This document shows, piece after piece, positions 23,377-31,631 of a stretch of DNA of 38,870 nt. Below the pieces are notes generated by a model that worked only from the letters and a program-made list of their open reading frames with translations, was not told the DNA's origin and made no database searches. Source of the stretch: an uncultured Collinsella sp. (lineage in GTDB: Bacteria > Actinomycetota > Coriobacteriia > Coriobacteriales > Coriobacteriaceae); the NCBI GenBank assembly GCA_905209765.1, contig CAJLUE010000008.1, positions 1-38,870 on the forward strand, given 5' to 3'. Position numbers and translations under genes: made by a program. The first letter of the stretch is position 1; each line of letters starts with the position of its first letter.

Positions 23377-23612
23377 GAATGTCGGGAAAGTCTGGATGGC
23401 ATTGGGCACGAGCGCCCAACACCCGTCGACTTTTCAAGGAGCATGCGGAGCGAGCCCCGCTTGTGGAGTGTTATCTTACCACGTTCTGAAAGCAGGCAGC
23501 TGTTCTATGCACGAGCTGTGAAGACCCCAATGTGCGCCGCACTTCGCACTTTTGCTACCGATCGCGTCACGTATATTTTCGCCAAGCAAAATGCCCCGTC
23601 GAAAGGACCGTT

Positions 23613-24047
23613 ATGGATACTAAGCAGCAACTCGTCAATGCCCTCGCAGGCCTGGGCTCAACCATTACCGAAGCTATGGATGTCATCGAGGGCTTTGTCC
23701 CCTGCGGACATCCCGCCCTCACGGTATCGAACGCACTCGTCGCGCTGGACGTTGACGATGATGCAGCTCTCGCCCAGCAGCTTGAGACCGTCGAGGGTTT
23801 TATCGACCACGTGAGTGAGAACCGCGGCGTGGCCGCCTACCACGGTATCGAGGTCGAGCTCGCGGGGCCCAAGGCCGATCTGTTCGCAGCAATCCGCGAG
23901 GTAGGCGCCCTTATGCAGACCGCAGGCGTCAAGAACGCCCAGATCAACGAGTGGGTCTACCGCAGTCTGGCAGCACTCAACAACTCAGACGAAAAGGCAG
24001 CCGAGCAGCTCACCGAAGTCCCCGCCATCAAAGCTGCACTTGCCTAA
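23613..24047 (+). CDS. Conserved hypothetical protein, about 144 residues
   Basis: This acidic helical protein is the only plus-strand gene in the host part. It starts MDTKQQLVNALAGLGSTITEAMDVIEGFVPC with a gaaagga site; an upstream in-frame ATG at 23532 would add 27 residues without a good ribosome site. The sequence is a string of amphipathic helices (DAALAQQLETVEGFIDHV, KADLFAAIREVGALMQTAG, DEKAAEQLTEVPAIKAALA). I recognise no family. It is convergent with the ATPase gene; a hairpin lies between them. Confidence 0.78.
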   Translation: MDTKQQLVNALAGLGSTITEAMDVIEGFVPCGHPALTVSNALVALDVDDDAALAQQLETVEGFIDHVSENRGVAAYHGIEVELAGPKADLFAAIREVGALMQTAGVKNAQINEWVYRSLAALNNSDEKAAEQLTEVPAIKAALA

Positions 24048-24050
24048 AAA

Positions 24051-24092
24051 GGCCTGCACCCTGGCGGCTGCGGTACCGCCCGGGTGCAGGCC
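24051..24092 (-). terminator. Terminator between convergent genes
   Basis: Arms 24051-24061 and 24082-24092 form an 11-bp perfect stem, with a second inner 5-bp stem (24063-24067 with 24076-24080). Read on the minus strand it is followed by five T, so it mainly ends the ATPase transcript; on the plus strand it lacks a T run. Confidence 0.82.
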
Positions 24093-24111
24093 ATAAGCTC
24101 AATCGAAAACC

Positions 24112-26187
24112 CTAACGCAGATACGCTTTCGCGTTGCTCAGGCTGTAGGCAATCGTCGAACCGTTGTGCAACAGCGACGACGCCTGCGGGGTAATCGTGC
24201 CGGTAATGCCCAGTGCCAAGAGTGCTGAGTTGGTGAGCATCACCTTAGAGTAAGAGCTCGTCAGACGATCAACGAGGCCCTGACTCATACGGCGCAGGCG
24301 CACGATTGCGGCCAGATCCGTATCGGTCAGGATGATATCGGCGACCTCCTTGGCGATATCGCTTCCGCCACCCATCGCCAGGCCCACGTCGGCCAAGCCG
24401 AGCGCCGGCGAATCGTTGACGCCGTCGCCCACCATGGCAACGTGGCGCCCCTCGCTCTTAATGCGCTCCACATAAGCGTACTTGTCCTCGGGCAGCAGTT
24501 CGGCCTTAAACTCGTCGACACCCGCCTCGCGCGCAATGCGCTCGGCCGTGCGCTCCGAATCGCCCGTGAGCATAACGACATGCTTGACGCCCAGCGCATG
24601 CAGGTCGGCAATGGCTTCACGGACCCCGGGTTTGAGCGGATCCTCGATACCGAGCACGCCCACGACCGTGCCGTCGACCGCCAGGTACAGCGGCGACAAG
24701 CCCTGCATCTTGAGGTCGATTTGCTCCTTGATGTCGGATTCGAGCTGTGCGCCCTCATCCTCGAATACAAAGTGCGCGGAACCGATGATGGCGCGACGCC
24801 CTTCGATGGACGAAGCGATGCCGTGCGCCACGATGTACTCGACGGCAGCATGGCGCTCGCGATGCTCGAGCCCACGCTCGCGGGCGGCGTTGACCACAGC
24901 GCGCGCCACCGGATGCGGGAAATGCTCCTCCAAGCAAGCGGAAAGGCGCAGAACCTCGTCCTCGCTCCAGCCATCGGTCGTCAGCACACAAGCCAGGCGC
25001 GGCTGCGCCTCGGTGAGCGTGCCGGTCTTATCAAAGACAATGGTATCAGCCTTGGCAAACGACTCAAAGTACTTGGCGCCCTTGACCATGACGCCCATCT
25101 TGGCAGCATCGCTCATGGCAGTCATGACGGCGACGGAACCCGTGAGCTTGAGCGCGCACGAGTAGTCTACCATCAGCGCCGCCGAGGTCTTGATGAGGCT
25201 ACGCGTGGTAAGTGCAACCAAGCCCGCGAGCAGGAAGTTCCACGGGACGATCTTGTTGGCGAGGTCTTCCATGTGCGACTGGCCCTCGGACTTGAGCGAA
25301 TCGGCCGCCTGCACGAGCGAGACGATCGAGCGGAGCTTGGTCTGAGCCGTGTTGGCGCGCACGCGCACCAAGATGCTGCCGTCTTCCACGACGGTTCCGG
25401 CGAACACATCGTCGCCTGCGCTGCGCTCGACGGCAAGCGGCTCGCCGGTCAGGGTCGCCTGGTTGACCATGGCGCTCCCCTGCTCGACCACGCCGTCAAT
25501 GCAGATGGACATGCCGGTGCGCACGGCCACCAAGTCGCCGGGCTCAAGCTCGGTGGCAGCAACGCTTACCTCGGTGTCGCCGACCACTTTTTGCGCCTTG
25601 TCGGGCACATCGAGCAGCGAGTTGATGAGCTCGTTTTCGCTCATGGCGCGAGTGTAGTCCTCGAGCAGCTCGCCCACGTTGAGCAGGAACATCGTCTGGC
25701 CCGCGGTGTCGACATCACGCTTGACGAACGAAATGCCGATGGCCGAAGCGTCGAGCACGGGAACGGTCAGGCGCGGCTGCGCCAGCTCATGAAGGGCAGC
25801 GCGCAAAAATGCCATGTAACCGGCCACGACAAACACCGCACGCAGAGGCGTCGGCAAGAACCAGCGACGCGCGTAGTGGGCGCCGATAAGTGTGGCAAGA
25901 TCCATGACGAGCTTGTGTTTGCGTGGCTCAAGCTGCATCACGTAACCCGTCTTTGCGTCGGCAATGGCCTGGGCATCGAGTGCACCGACGGCGGCCAGCA
26001 CGGCATCGCGGCGCGGCTCGTCGTACTCCAGCGCCATCTGGCCAATGCGGCCATACACGCGCACCTTGTGCACGCCATCGATGTCGCCGCCAAGCTTAAG
26101 AAGTGCATCGAGATCGCTCTCTGGCACAGGACCCGCCAACTGAAGACGGGTCCTGCCGGGGATCTCGCTAATAATCGAGAATCTCAT
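24112..26187 (-). CDS. Heavy-metal P-type ATPase (P1B-like) with YSC transport motif
   Basis: This 691-residue transporter couples ATP hydrolysis to metal movement across the membrane. Seen: the actuator loop TGEP (247-250), phosphorylation site DKTGT with Asp386, nucleotide-binding HP (425-426), and hinge GDGVNDSP (587-594). The membrane metal motif, usually CPC or SPC, reads DYSCALKL (341-348), so it lacks the proline. The N-terminal about 80 residues look like a metal-binding-domain fold (ISEIPGRTRLQLAGP) without the CxxC pair. This subgroup with YSCAL is known in Gram-positive bacteria; its metal is not settled by the sequence. The start follows the upstream small gene by 18 nt, forming an operon under the promoter at 26539-26567. 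Confidence 0.93.
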   Translation of the reverse strand: MRFSIISEIPGRTRLQLAGPVPESDLDALLKLGGDIDGVHKVRVYGRIGQMALEYDEPRRDAVLAAVGALDAQAIADAKTGYVMQLEPRKHKLVMDLATLIGAHYARRWFLPTPLRAVFVVAGYMAFLRAALHELAQPRLTVPVLDASAIGISFVKRDVDTAGQTMFLLNVGELLEDYTRAMSENELINSLLDVPDKAQKVVGDTEVSVAATELEPGDLVAVRTGMSICIDGVVEQGSAMVNQATLTGEPLAVERSAGDDVFAGTVVEDGSILVRVRANTAQTKLRSIVSLVQAADSLKSEGQSHMEDLANKIVPWNFLLAGLVALTTRSLIKTSAALMVDYSCALKLTGSVAVMTAMSDAAKMGVMVKGAKYFESFAKADTIVFDKTGTLTEAQPRLACVLTTDGWSEDEVLRLSACLEEHFPHPVARAVVNAARERGLEHRERHAAVEYIVAHGIASSIEGRRAIIGSAHFVFEDEGAQLESDIKEQIDLKMQGLSPLYLAVDGTVVGVLGIEDPLKPGVREAIADLHALGVKHVVMLTGDSERTAERIAREAGVDEFKAELLPEDKYAYVERIKSEGRHVAMVGDGVNDSPALGLADVGLAMGGGSDIAKEVADIILTDTDLAAIVRLRRMSQGLVDRLTSSYSKVMLTNSALLALGITGTITPQASSLLHNGSTIAYSLSNAKAYLR

Positions 26188-26205
26188 AGTTTGTGCCTGG
26201 GAGCG

Positions 26206-26451
26206 TTACTCGGCTGCCTCGTCAGCAGCGGCCTCGCTCTGGGTGATGTAGGCAGCCTCGGCAACCATGTCATCGACATTGGCCTTGGCCTGCTCGACCA
26301 TGTCCTGGTAGCCGTTCTTGATGCGCATGCCGCACGCGATACCCTGCACGCAGGCATTCTTGACCGGAGCGCTGGTAAGCAGCTTGATGCCGGCCGTGCC
26401 AAGCAGAAAACCGCCACCGACAAGCAGGGTATTGAACGTCGACTTCTTCAT
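26206..26451 (-). CDS. Small membrane-anchored protein, DUF6110-like, paired with the ATPase
   Basis: This 81-residue protein starts MKKSTFNTLLVGGGFLLGTAGIKLL after a agggagaag site. The first 25 residues form one hydrophobic segment. The rest is acidic/helical (NACVQGIACGMRIKNGYQDMVEQAKANVDDMVAEA) with two cysteines that could bind metal. Small proteins of this kind are found directly upstream of metal ATPases in Firmicutes and Actinobacteria, which I recall as DUF6110; the name was not checked. A longer in-frame start exists but has no ribosome site. Confidence 0.75.
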   Translation of the reverse strand: MKKSTFNTLLVGGGFLLGTAGIKLLTSAPVKNACVQGIACGMRIKNGYQDMVEQAKANVDDMVAEAAYITQSEAAADEAAE

Positions 26452-26535
26452 GTTGCTTCTCCCTTTTGCCGCATTGGACGCGGCACGGTGCCTCAGCACC
26501 CGAGTAAACAAGTTTGCTCGAGCACACTTTTGGAA

Positions 26536-26559
26536 AATAGTTTAGTTTATCTAACTATT
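26536..26559. promoter_or_regulatory. Candidate metalloregulator operator (DtxR/MntR-like)
   Basis: Arms AATAGTT (26536-26542) and AACTATT (26553-26559) are inverted repeats around 10 bp. The centre, TTAGTTTATCTAACTA, resembles the DtxR/IdeR/MntR box TTAGGTTAGNCTAACCTAA at several positions. It overlaps the promoter, where a repressor would act. The match is imperfect and by eye. Confidence 0.45.
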
Positions 26560-26567
26560 GAGGTCAA
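26539..26567 (-). promoter_or_regulatory. Promoter of the metal ATPase operon
   Basis: On the minus strand TTGACC (complement of 26562-26567) and TAAACT (complement of 26539-26544) are 17 bp apart. They match the -35 in five of six positions and the -10 in four of six. The inverted repeat at 26536-26559 covers the spacer and -10. Confidence 0.65.
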
Positions 26568-26641
26568 CAATGGTTAACTTTTTGGAAATCTTGGGGCGCG
26601 ATGTAACCAAGGGGACCGTCCCTGCGCCACATCCACAAAAC

Positions 26642-26668
26642 AATGGGCGCGCCAACGGCGCGCCCATT
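26642..26668 (-). terminator. Intrinsic terminator, probably of gatCAB
   Basis: A perfect 12-bp stem (26642-26653 with 26657-26668) with a 3-nt loop is followed, on the minus strand, by a T-rich stretch (gttttg). It lies about 190 bp after the gatB stop, with the large inverted repeat between. Confidence 0.75.
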
Positions 26669-26717
26669 CACTCTATTCCATTCAGCCCCGCCTGACCCGA
26701 ACGGCCGAGTCGTTGCA

Positions 26718-26851
26718 GAACCGAGGGGCCGGGCGCAGGGCCTTGCCTCTCAATGAGTTCCGCACGAACAGGAGGCGCCAGTGGCGCCTCCGTCGTGAGT
26801 CAGGACTGTCCGAAATTGAGAGGCAAGGCCCTGCGCCCGGCCCCTCGGTTC
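26718..26851. repeat. Long inverted-repeat element (37-bp arms), MITE-like or giant hairpin
   Basis: Arms 26718-26754 and 26815-26851 are perfect reverse complements over 37 bp, with 60 bp between. Inside, a second hairpin forms: 9 bp (26771-26779 with 26783-26791) around a 3-nt loop, plus 5 bp more (26763-26767 with 26793-26797). The element begins 4 bp after the gatB stop codon. No open reading frame or transposase fits inside. It could be a mobile miniature element, a processing/stabilising hairpin for gatCAB mRNA, or both. No clear flanking target duplication was seen. Confidence 0.9.
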
Positions 26852-26855
26852 CCGC

Positions 26856-28532
26856 TTACGAGAGCGACGTTCTCAGCAACTCATTGAAGAGCTTCGGGTT
26901 GCCATTGCCGCGGCTCGCCTTCATGCACTGGCCCACCAAAAAGCCGATAACCTTCTGGTTGCCGTCACGATACTGCTGCGCCTGATCGGCACAGTTTGCC
27001 AGCACCTCGTCCACAATCGGCTGCAGCGCGCCGGCATCACTCACCTGACGCATACCACGCTCGTCGACGATCTTATTGGGGTCGTCGCCGGTCTGGGCCA
27101 TGGCCTCAAAGACCTCGTGCGCTTGGTTGGAGCTGATGGCATCGGTCGCCAGCAGCTTGGCAAGGGCTGCCACCTGAGCAGGCGCGATGCCGGACTCGGC
27201 CAGCGAGACACCCGCGCCCTTAAGGTAGGCGATCATCTCGTTGACCAGCAGGTTTGCGACCGTCTGGGCCTCCTTGCCAGCCATACCGGCAGCGGCGGCC
27301 TCAAAGAACTCGGCAAACTCGGGGTCGCCGGCAATCTGCTCGGCGTCGGCCGCCTTAATGCCAAAGTCGGCCTCAAAACGGACGCGCTTGGCATCGGGCA
27401 GCTCGGGGATCTCGCCACGGCAGCGATCGATAAACTCGTCGTCCAGATCGAACGGCGCCAGGTCGGGATCGGGGAACAGACGATAGTCGTCGGCCGTCTC
27501 CTTCACACGCATGACCACGGTGCGCTTGCGGCTGGGCTCCCAGTGGCGGGTCTCCTGATAGATGATGCCGCCCTCCTCGAGCACCTCGGCCTGACGGCAA
27601 ATCTCGTAGGCAAGGCCGTCGTGCAGGCTCTTAAACGAGTTGAGGTTCTTGAGCTCGGTCTTGGTGCCCAGCTTGGTCTCGCCGCGGCGGCGTAGCGACA
27701 CGTTGCCGTCGCAGCGCATGGAGCCTTTCTCCATGGAGCAGTCCGAAATGCCCAGCGTCACAAAGATGCGACGGAGCTTCTCCATAAACAGGCGAGCCTC
27801 CTCGGGCGTGCGCAGGTCAGGCTCGGTGACAAGCTCAATGAGCGGCGTGCCGCAGCGGTTGTAGTCGACGAGCGACTCGGCAGCGGCGGTAATGCGGCCC
27901 TCGGCACCGCCCACGTGCACCATCTTGGCGGCGTCCTCCTCCATGTGGATGCGCAGGATGCGGATGGGCACCGTGTAGGAACCGTCCTCGCGACGCTCGG
28001 GCATCTGCAGGTTGGACGCGTCGTAGCTGGCCAGGTGACCGGCGCGCTGGTTGCCCTCGCGCATGGTCGACGTCATGGACGTGGACAGGCCCTCGGCGTT
28101 GGCCGAGGCGCTCGCCAGACTCTGGGCCTCGGCCTCGCCAAACGCGCAGTCGGGGCGCTCGGCGGCACCGCGACCGGTCACGTCCAGGTCCAGGTGACCG
28201 TACATGGCAAAGGCAACCGGACCCTGCGTGGTCTGGAAGTTCTTGGCCATATCGGGATAGAAATAGTGCTTGCGGTAGAACATCGAGTGGCGCTGGATCT
28301 CGCAGTTGGTGGCGAGACCGGCCTTGACGATGCTCTCGATGGCGCGTTTGTTGGGCACCGGCAGGGCGCCCGGCAGGCCCAGGCATACCGGGCACACGTT
28401 GGCGTTGGGCTCGTCATCGTGGCTGAGCTTGCAGTTGCAGAACATCTTAGTATCGAGTGCGGTGAGCTCGGTATGGATCTCCAGGCCGATCACGGCCTCC
28501 CAATCCTGCAGGACCTCGGAAAGCTCCTTCAT
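26856..28532 (-). CDS. gatB: Asp-tRNA(Asn)/Glu-tRNA(Gln) amidotransferase subunit B
   Basis: This 558-residue protein binds misacylated tRNA and phosphorylates the acyl group before amidation. The opening WEAVIGLEIHTELTALDTKMF and the zinc cysteines Cys32, Cys34, Cys47 and Cys50 (CNC...CPVC) are diagnostic. HMEEDAAK (196-203), CGTPLIELVTEPD, GSMRCDGNVSLR and TELKNLNSFK follow, with the C-terminal tRNA-binding YqeY-like tail to the end (VIGFLVGQCMKASRGNGNP). Residues about 119-186 are an extra stretch rich in Ala, Ser, Glu and Met that is absent from the usual, about 475-residue GatB. The start codon shares one base with the gatA stop. Confidence 0.96.
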   Translation of the reverse strand: MKELSEVLQDWEAVIGLEIHTELTALDTKMFCNCKLSHDDEPNANVCPVCLGLPGALPVPNKRAIESIVKAGLATNCEIQRHSMFYRKHYFYPDMAKNFQTTQGPVAFAMYGHLDLDVTGRGAAERPDCAFGEAEAQSLASASANAEGLSTSMTSTMREGNQRAGHLASYDASNLQMPERREDGSYTVPIRILRIHMEEDAAKMVHVGGAEGRITAAAESLVDYNRCGTPLIELVTEPDLRTPEEARLFMEKLRRIFVTLGISDCSMEKGSMRCDGNVSLRRRGETKLGTKTELKNLNSFKSLHDGLAYEICRQAEVLEEGGIIYQETRHWEPSRKRTVVMRVKETADDYRLFPDPDLAPFDLDDEFIDRCRGEIPELPDAKRVRFEADFGIKAADAEQIAGDPEFAEFFEAAAAGMAGKEAQTVANLLVNEMIAYLKGAGVSLAESGIAPAQVAALAKLLATDAISSNQAHEVFEAMAQTGDDPNKIVDERGMRQVSDAGALQPIVDEVLANCADQAQQYRDGNQKVIGFLVGQCMKASRGNGNPKLFNELLRTSLS

Positions 28533-30046
28533 TACAGCTCGCCTCCCTTCCCGGCAAAATCGGGCGCGACGGAAAGCGCGGGCACACCCGTAGCGGCATC
28601 GGCAAAGCCGCGCTCCAGGGCGCGGGCAAACGTGAGCAGCTGACGGTCCTTAAAGGCAGGTCCCACCAGCTGGGCAGAAACGGGCAGATGAGTATCCTCG
28701 CCCAGGCCCAGCGGCACCGAGATACCACCGTTGCCGCAAATGTTGAGCGAAATGGTGTATAGGTCGGAGAGGTACATCTGCGTGGGGTCGCTGATCTCGC
28801 CGAACTTAAAGGCCGTGCGCGGCGAGGCGGGCATAAGGATGGTGTCCACCTTGGCATACGCAGCGTCGTAGTCCTGCGTGATGAGCGTGCGGGCCTTTTG
28901 CGCAGCGTAGTAGTACTTGTCGTACACGCCCGAGCTCAGCAGGTAGGCACCAAGCATCTGACGGCGCTTGGCCTCGGCGCCAAAGCCGTGGGCGCGCGAC
29001 AGCGAGCTCTGGTCGGACAGGTTGGCGCAGCCCTCCTCCTGGTAGCCGTAGCGAATGCCGTCGAAGCGGGCCAGGTTGGAGAACGCCTCGGCCGGGCCGA
29101 TGACGTAGTAGGCGGCGATGGCGGCGTCCAGGTGCGGCAGGTCGACCTCGACCAGCTCGGCGCCCTGGTTCTGCAGCTCCTGGGCGGCGCGCTGAACAGC
29201 GGCCTTGACCTCGGGCGTCAGGCCCTCGGCCTCCATAAACGCAGGGATAATGCCCACGCGCTTGCCCTCGATGCTGTCGTTGAGATGCTCGGTAAAGTCG
29301 ACAGCGCAATCCTGGCTGGTGCAGTCGTACGGATCGTGGCCCGCGCCGGTAAGCGCGTTCATGGCCAGTGCGACATCCTCGACCGTGCGGCCAAAGGGTC
29401 CCACCTGGTCGAGCGACGAGCCAAAGGCGACCACGCCGTAACGGCTCACGGCGCCATACGTGGGCTTAAAGCCCACCACGCCGCACAGCGACGCCGGCTG
29501 GCGAATGGAGCCGCCGGTGTCCGAGCCCAGCGAGAGCGCGACTTCGCCAGCGGCGACAGCGGCCGCGGAGCCGCCCGAGGAGCCGCCGGGCACGCGCTCG
29601 GTATCCCAGGGGTTATTGGTACGGTGGAACGCCGAGCTCTCGGTAGAGCTGCCAAAGGCGAACTCGTCCATGTTGGCCTTGCCCATGGGCAGGCAGCCGG
29701 CATCGAGCATGCGCTGGACGCAGGTAGCGGTGTAGACGCTCTGGTAGTTCTCGAGCATGCGGGAAGCACAGGTGGTGCGCGTGCCCACGAGGTTCATGTT
29801 GTCCTTGATGGCCAGCGGCACGCCCGCGAGCGGGGGCAGCGGCTTGCCTGCGGCACGGTCGGCATCCACGCGCGCAGCGGCCTCGAGCGCGAGCTCGGGC
29901 GCCACCTGCAAGAATGCCTGGACCCCGCCCTCGCGCGCCTCGATGGCGGCAAGGGAGGCCTGGGCCACCTCGGTAGCGGTAAAGTCGCCGGCGGCAACGC
30001 CCGCGGCAATCTGGACGGCGGTAAGGGAATCGTAGCTTAGCGCCAT
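28532..30046 (-). CDS. gatA: Asp-tRNA(Asn)/Glu-tRNA(Gln) amidotransferase subunit A
   Basis: This 504-residue amidase subunit releases ammonia from glutamine or asparagine for the GatB site. The Ser-cisSer-Lys triad is visible: Lys81 in LAIKDN, Ser156 in the amidase signature GGSSGGSAAA, and Ser180 in DTGGSIRQPA. Spacing matches known GatA proteins. The region GFKPTYGAVSRYG and C-terminal GNGGISVPLGLG also fit. Length is typical. It is translated with gatB by one-base overlap and follows gatC by one-base overlap. Confidence 0.97.
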   Translation of the reverse strand: MALSYDSLTAVQIAAGVAAGDFTATEVAQASLAAIEAREGGVQAFLQVAPELALEAAARVDADRAAGKPLPPLAGVPLAIKDNMNLVGTRTTCASRMLENYQSVYTATCVQRMLDAGCLPMGKANMDEFAFGSSTESSAFHRTNNPWDTERVPGGSSGGSAAAVAAGEVALSLGSDTGGSIRQPASLCGVVGFKPTYGAVSRYGVVAFGSSLDQVGPFGRTVEDVALAMNALTGAGHDPYDCTSQDCAVDFTEHLNDSIEGKRVGIIPAFMEAEGLTPEVKAAVQRAAQELQNQGAELVEVDLPHLDAAIAAYYVIGPAEAFSNLARFDGIRYGYQEEGCANLSDQSSLSRAHGFGAEAKRRQMLGAYLLSSGVYDKYYYAAQKARTLITQDYDAAYAKVDTILMPASPRTAFKFGEISDPTQMYLSDLYTISLNICGNGGISVPLGLGEDTHLPVSAQLVGPAFKDRQLLTFARALERGFADAATGVPALSVAPDFAGKGGEL

Positions 30047-30357
30047 TACTCGCTCTCCCCCTCTCCCAAAATGGACGGCACGCGGAAGTAGCGGTCGCGC
30101 GCGCTGCCGGCGTTTTCGAGCGCAACGTCGAGCGGCAGGTCGCGCTCGGGCTCGCGCAGGTCATCGCCCATCACGTTGGACAGGCTTCCGATAGGATGGA
30201 ACGTGGGCTCCACGTCGGGCAAGTCATATTGCAAGACGGGCTCGAGCATCTGGACGGCGTCGTTCATGTAGGACGTCATCTGGGTGAGCTCGTCATCGGT
30301 CAGTGCGATCTTTGCGTACTCGGCGATGCCGCGCACGTCTTTCTCGCTGAGTGCCAT
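30046..30357 (-). CDS. gatC: Asp-tRNA(Asn)/Glu-tRNA(Gln) amidotransferase subunit C
   Basis: This 103-residue protein clamps GatA and GatB together. Typical elements are VRGIAEYAKIALTDDELTQMTSYMNDAVQMLEPV and the end REPERDLPLDVALENAG...YFRVPSIL. The start at 30357 (MALSEKD) has a gaagggag site; an upstream in-frame ATG at 30375 adds six residues and lies within that site. The three gat genes are one overlapping operon, indicating that this organism makes Asn-tRNA and/or Gln-tRNA by the indirect route. A TATACT -10-like box (complement of 30393-30398) lies upstream without a good -35. Confidence 0.93.
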   Translation of the reverse strand: MALSEKDVRGIAEYAKIALTDDELTQMTSYMNDAVQMLEPVLQYDLPDVEPTFHPIGSLSNVMGDDLREPERDLPLDVALENAGSARDRYFRVPSILGEGESE

Positions 30358-30390
30358 AGGCGCTCCCTTCCGCATAACAGTTAAACCGCT

Positions 30391-30661
30391 CTAGTATACA
30401 GGGCGGCGCCGGCTTGGAGCAGGCGCTTTACCCAAATGCAGCGAAAACGTAACGAGGACGGCGGTTGGCAGGCGGCGGGCTGGCGGTTCCGCAGCGAAAC
30501 CGCACCGTCCACAGCGAAAACCGTCCCGCCCGCAACGAAAAGCATCACAACATTCGACGCTCATCGTCAAAATCGCGATTTTCATCGAATGTTGTGATGG
30601 TTTGGAAGTCCCGCCCACCACAAAGATGCCTGTCCCCATTGTGGTGGTTCTGAACGATGTC
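30391..30661. other. Intergenic region between gatC and sortase, repeat-rich
   Basis: No gene is supported here. It has three reiterated short blocks of the gcgaaaaccg / gcaacgaaaag type (30483-30540), which may form small hairpins, then the larger inverted repeat at 30543-30599 described separately. The sortase gene ends at 30662, so the region also must hold its terminator; no clear T-run hairpin was recognised next to the stop. Confidence 0.6.
30543..30599. repeat. 57-nt hairpin: 15-bp inverted arms around a 14-bp palindrome
   Basis: Arms 30543-30557 and 30585-30599 are perfect reverse complements. Between them aaaatcgcgatttt (30569-30582) is itself a perfect palindrome. It may be a terminator-like element between the convergently acting pilus and gat units, or a small repeated chromosomal element. 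Confidence 0.85.
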
Positions 30662-31552
30662 TTATGCCGAGGCCTTGGCCTTGCGGCGCTTGCGGACCGC
30701 GTGGATCACGATGTCCAGCAGCAACAGCACAATGGCTACGACCACGATGAGCACGGCAAACTCGCGCTTGCCCCAGTGACGACCGGCCAGCGACTTTTGC
30801 TTGTCGACGTCCTTCTTGTTGTACTTGGTGCGCACGCAATGCACCAGCAGGCGATGGTCGTTCACGCCATAGGGCGTGCAGGTGACGAGCGTTACCTTGT
30901 CGGCGCCCGGCTCGATGGTCAGCGACTCCATCTCCTCGGGCAGCACGACCTCGGAGTCCACCATCTTGTAGGCGAGCGTCTTGCTCATAGTGTGCAGCAG
31001 CACCAGGTCGCCGGGCTCCAGCGAATGGATGTCGTCGAACATGCTCAGGTTGCGCATGCCCGAGTGCGCGGTGAGCACGCAATGCGTCGAGGCGCCGCCC
31101 ACCGGCAGGCTCGTGCCCTCCAGGTGGCCGACGCCCGCCATGAGGACCTCCTCGCTCGTGCCGTGGTAGATAGGCATGCTCACGTCGATGGAGGGGATTT
31201 CGACCCAGCTCATCATGGGGTCGCGGTCAAAGATGAGCTGCTGAGCGTAGGGCTCGATCTGGTCGGCGGGAAGCTCGGTGGCCTCGCAGGCAAGTTGCTC
31301 GTTATAGGAGCGCGCCTGAAGCAGAATGCGCTCGCGCTCCTCTTCCGACAGCGCGTCCACGGTGCTGGACACGGTGCTGATCTGGTTGAACACGCCCGAG
31401 GCCTCGAGCCGGTCCAAGATCCACGGCCAGGTCATAAGGCCCACGCCAATAAGGATGATGACGATGGTGATGAGCCGGTCGGCCCAGCGCGGCAGTCGCT
31501 TGCGACGGCGCTTGCCGCCCGCGGGCTTGGAGTGTTTGTTTGCACGTGACAT
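30662..31552 (-). CDS. srtC: Class C (pilus-type) sortase
   Basis: This 296-residue transpeptidase joins pilin subunits via their LPXTG-like signals. It has an N-terminal membrane segment (about residues 26-45, DRLITIVIILIGVGLMTWPW), a putative lid with RDPMMSW (110-116), catalytic His163 in LTAHSG, Cys225 in TLVTCTPYG and Arg234 in NDHRLLV, and a second membrane segment at the C-terminus (about 265-283) with a basic tail. Two membrane anchors and the lid are class C features. Start at ATG 31552; a GTG 12 nt earlier is possible. It is the last gene of the pilus operon, behind a terminator, so it may be made in smaller amounts than the pilins. Confidence 0.93.
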   Translation of the reverse strand: MSRANKHSKPAGGKRRRKRLPRWADRLITIVIILIGVGLMTWPWILDRLEASGVFNQISTVSSTVDALSEEERERILLQARSYNEQLACEATELPADQIEPYAQQLIFDRDPMMSWVEIPSIDVSMPIYHGTSEEVLMAGVGHLEGTSLPVGGASTHCVLTAHSGMRNLSMFDDIHSLEPGDLVLLHTMSKTLAYKMVDSEVVLPEEMESLTIEPGADKVTLVTCTPYGVNDHRLLVHCVRTKYNKKDVDKQKSLAGRHWGKREFAVLIVVVAIVLLLLDIVIHAVRKRRKAKASA

Positions 31553-31631
31553 CGGCCACACCACTTTCGTCAGGTTGCGCTAGAGAGCTGCACCAAGCAG
31601 GATAGCGCAGCGCGGGCTCGCAGATACAAAA

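Noticed and set aside
23293..23814. Plus-strand open frame running through the tmRNA gene
   Set aside because: Overlaps the structured 5' part of ssrA and lacks a ribosome site; the RNA gene explains the sequence.
24442..26577. 711-codon plus-strand frame opposite the P-type ATPase
   Set aside because: The ATPase on the minus strand has all catalytic motifs; the opposite frame is a compositional shadow.
30391..30639. Possible small minus-strand gene between gatC and sortase
   Set aside because: Crosses the nested hairpin, is rich in Cys/Arg from repeats, and has no ribosome site.
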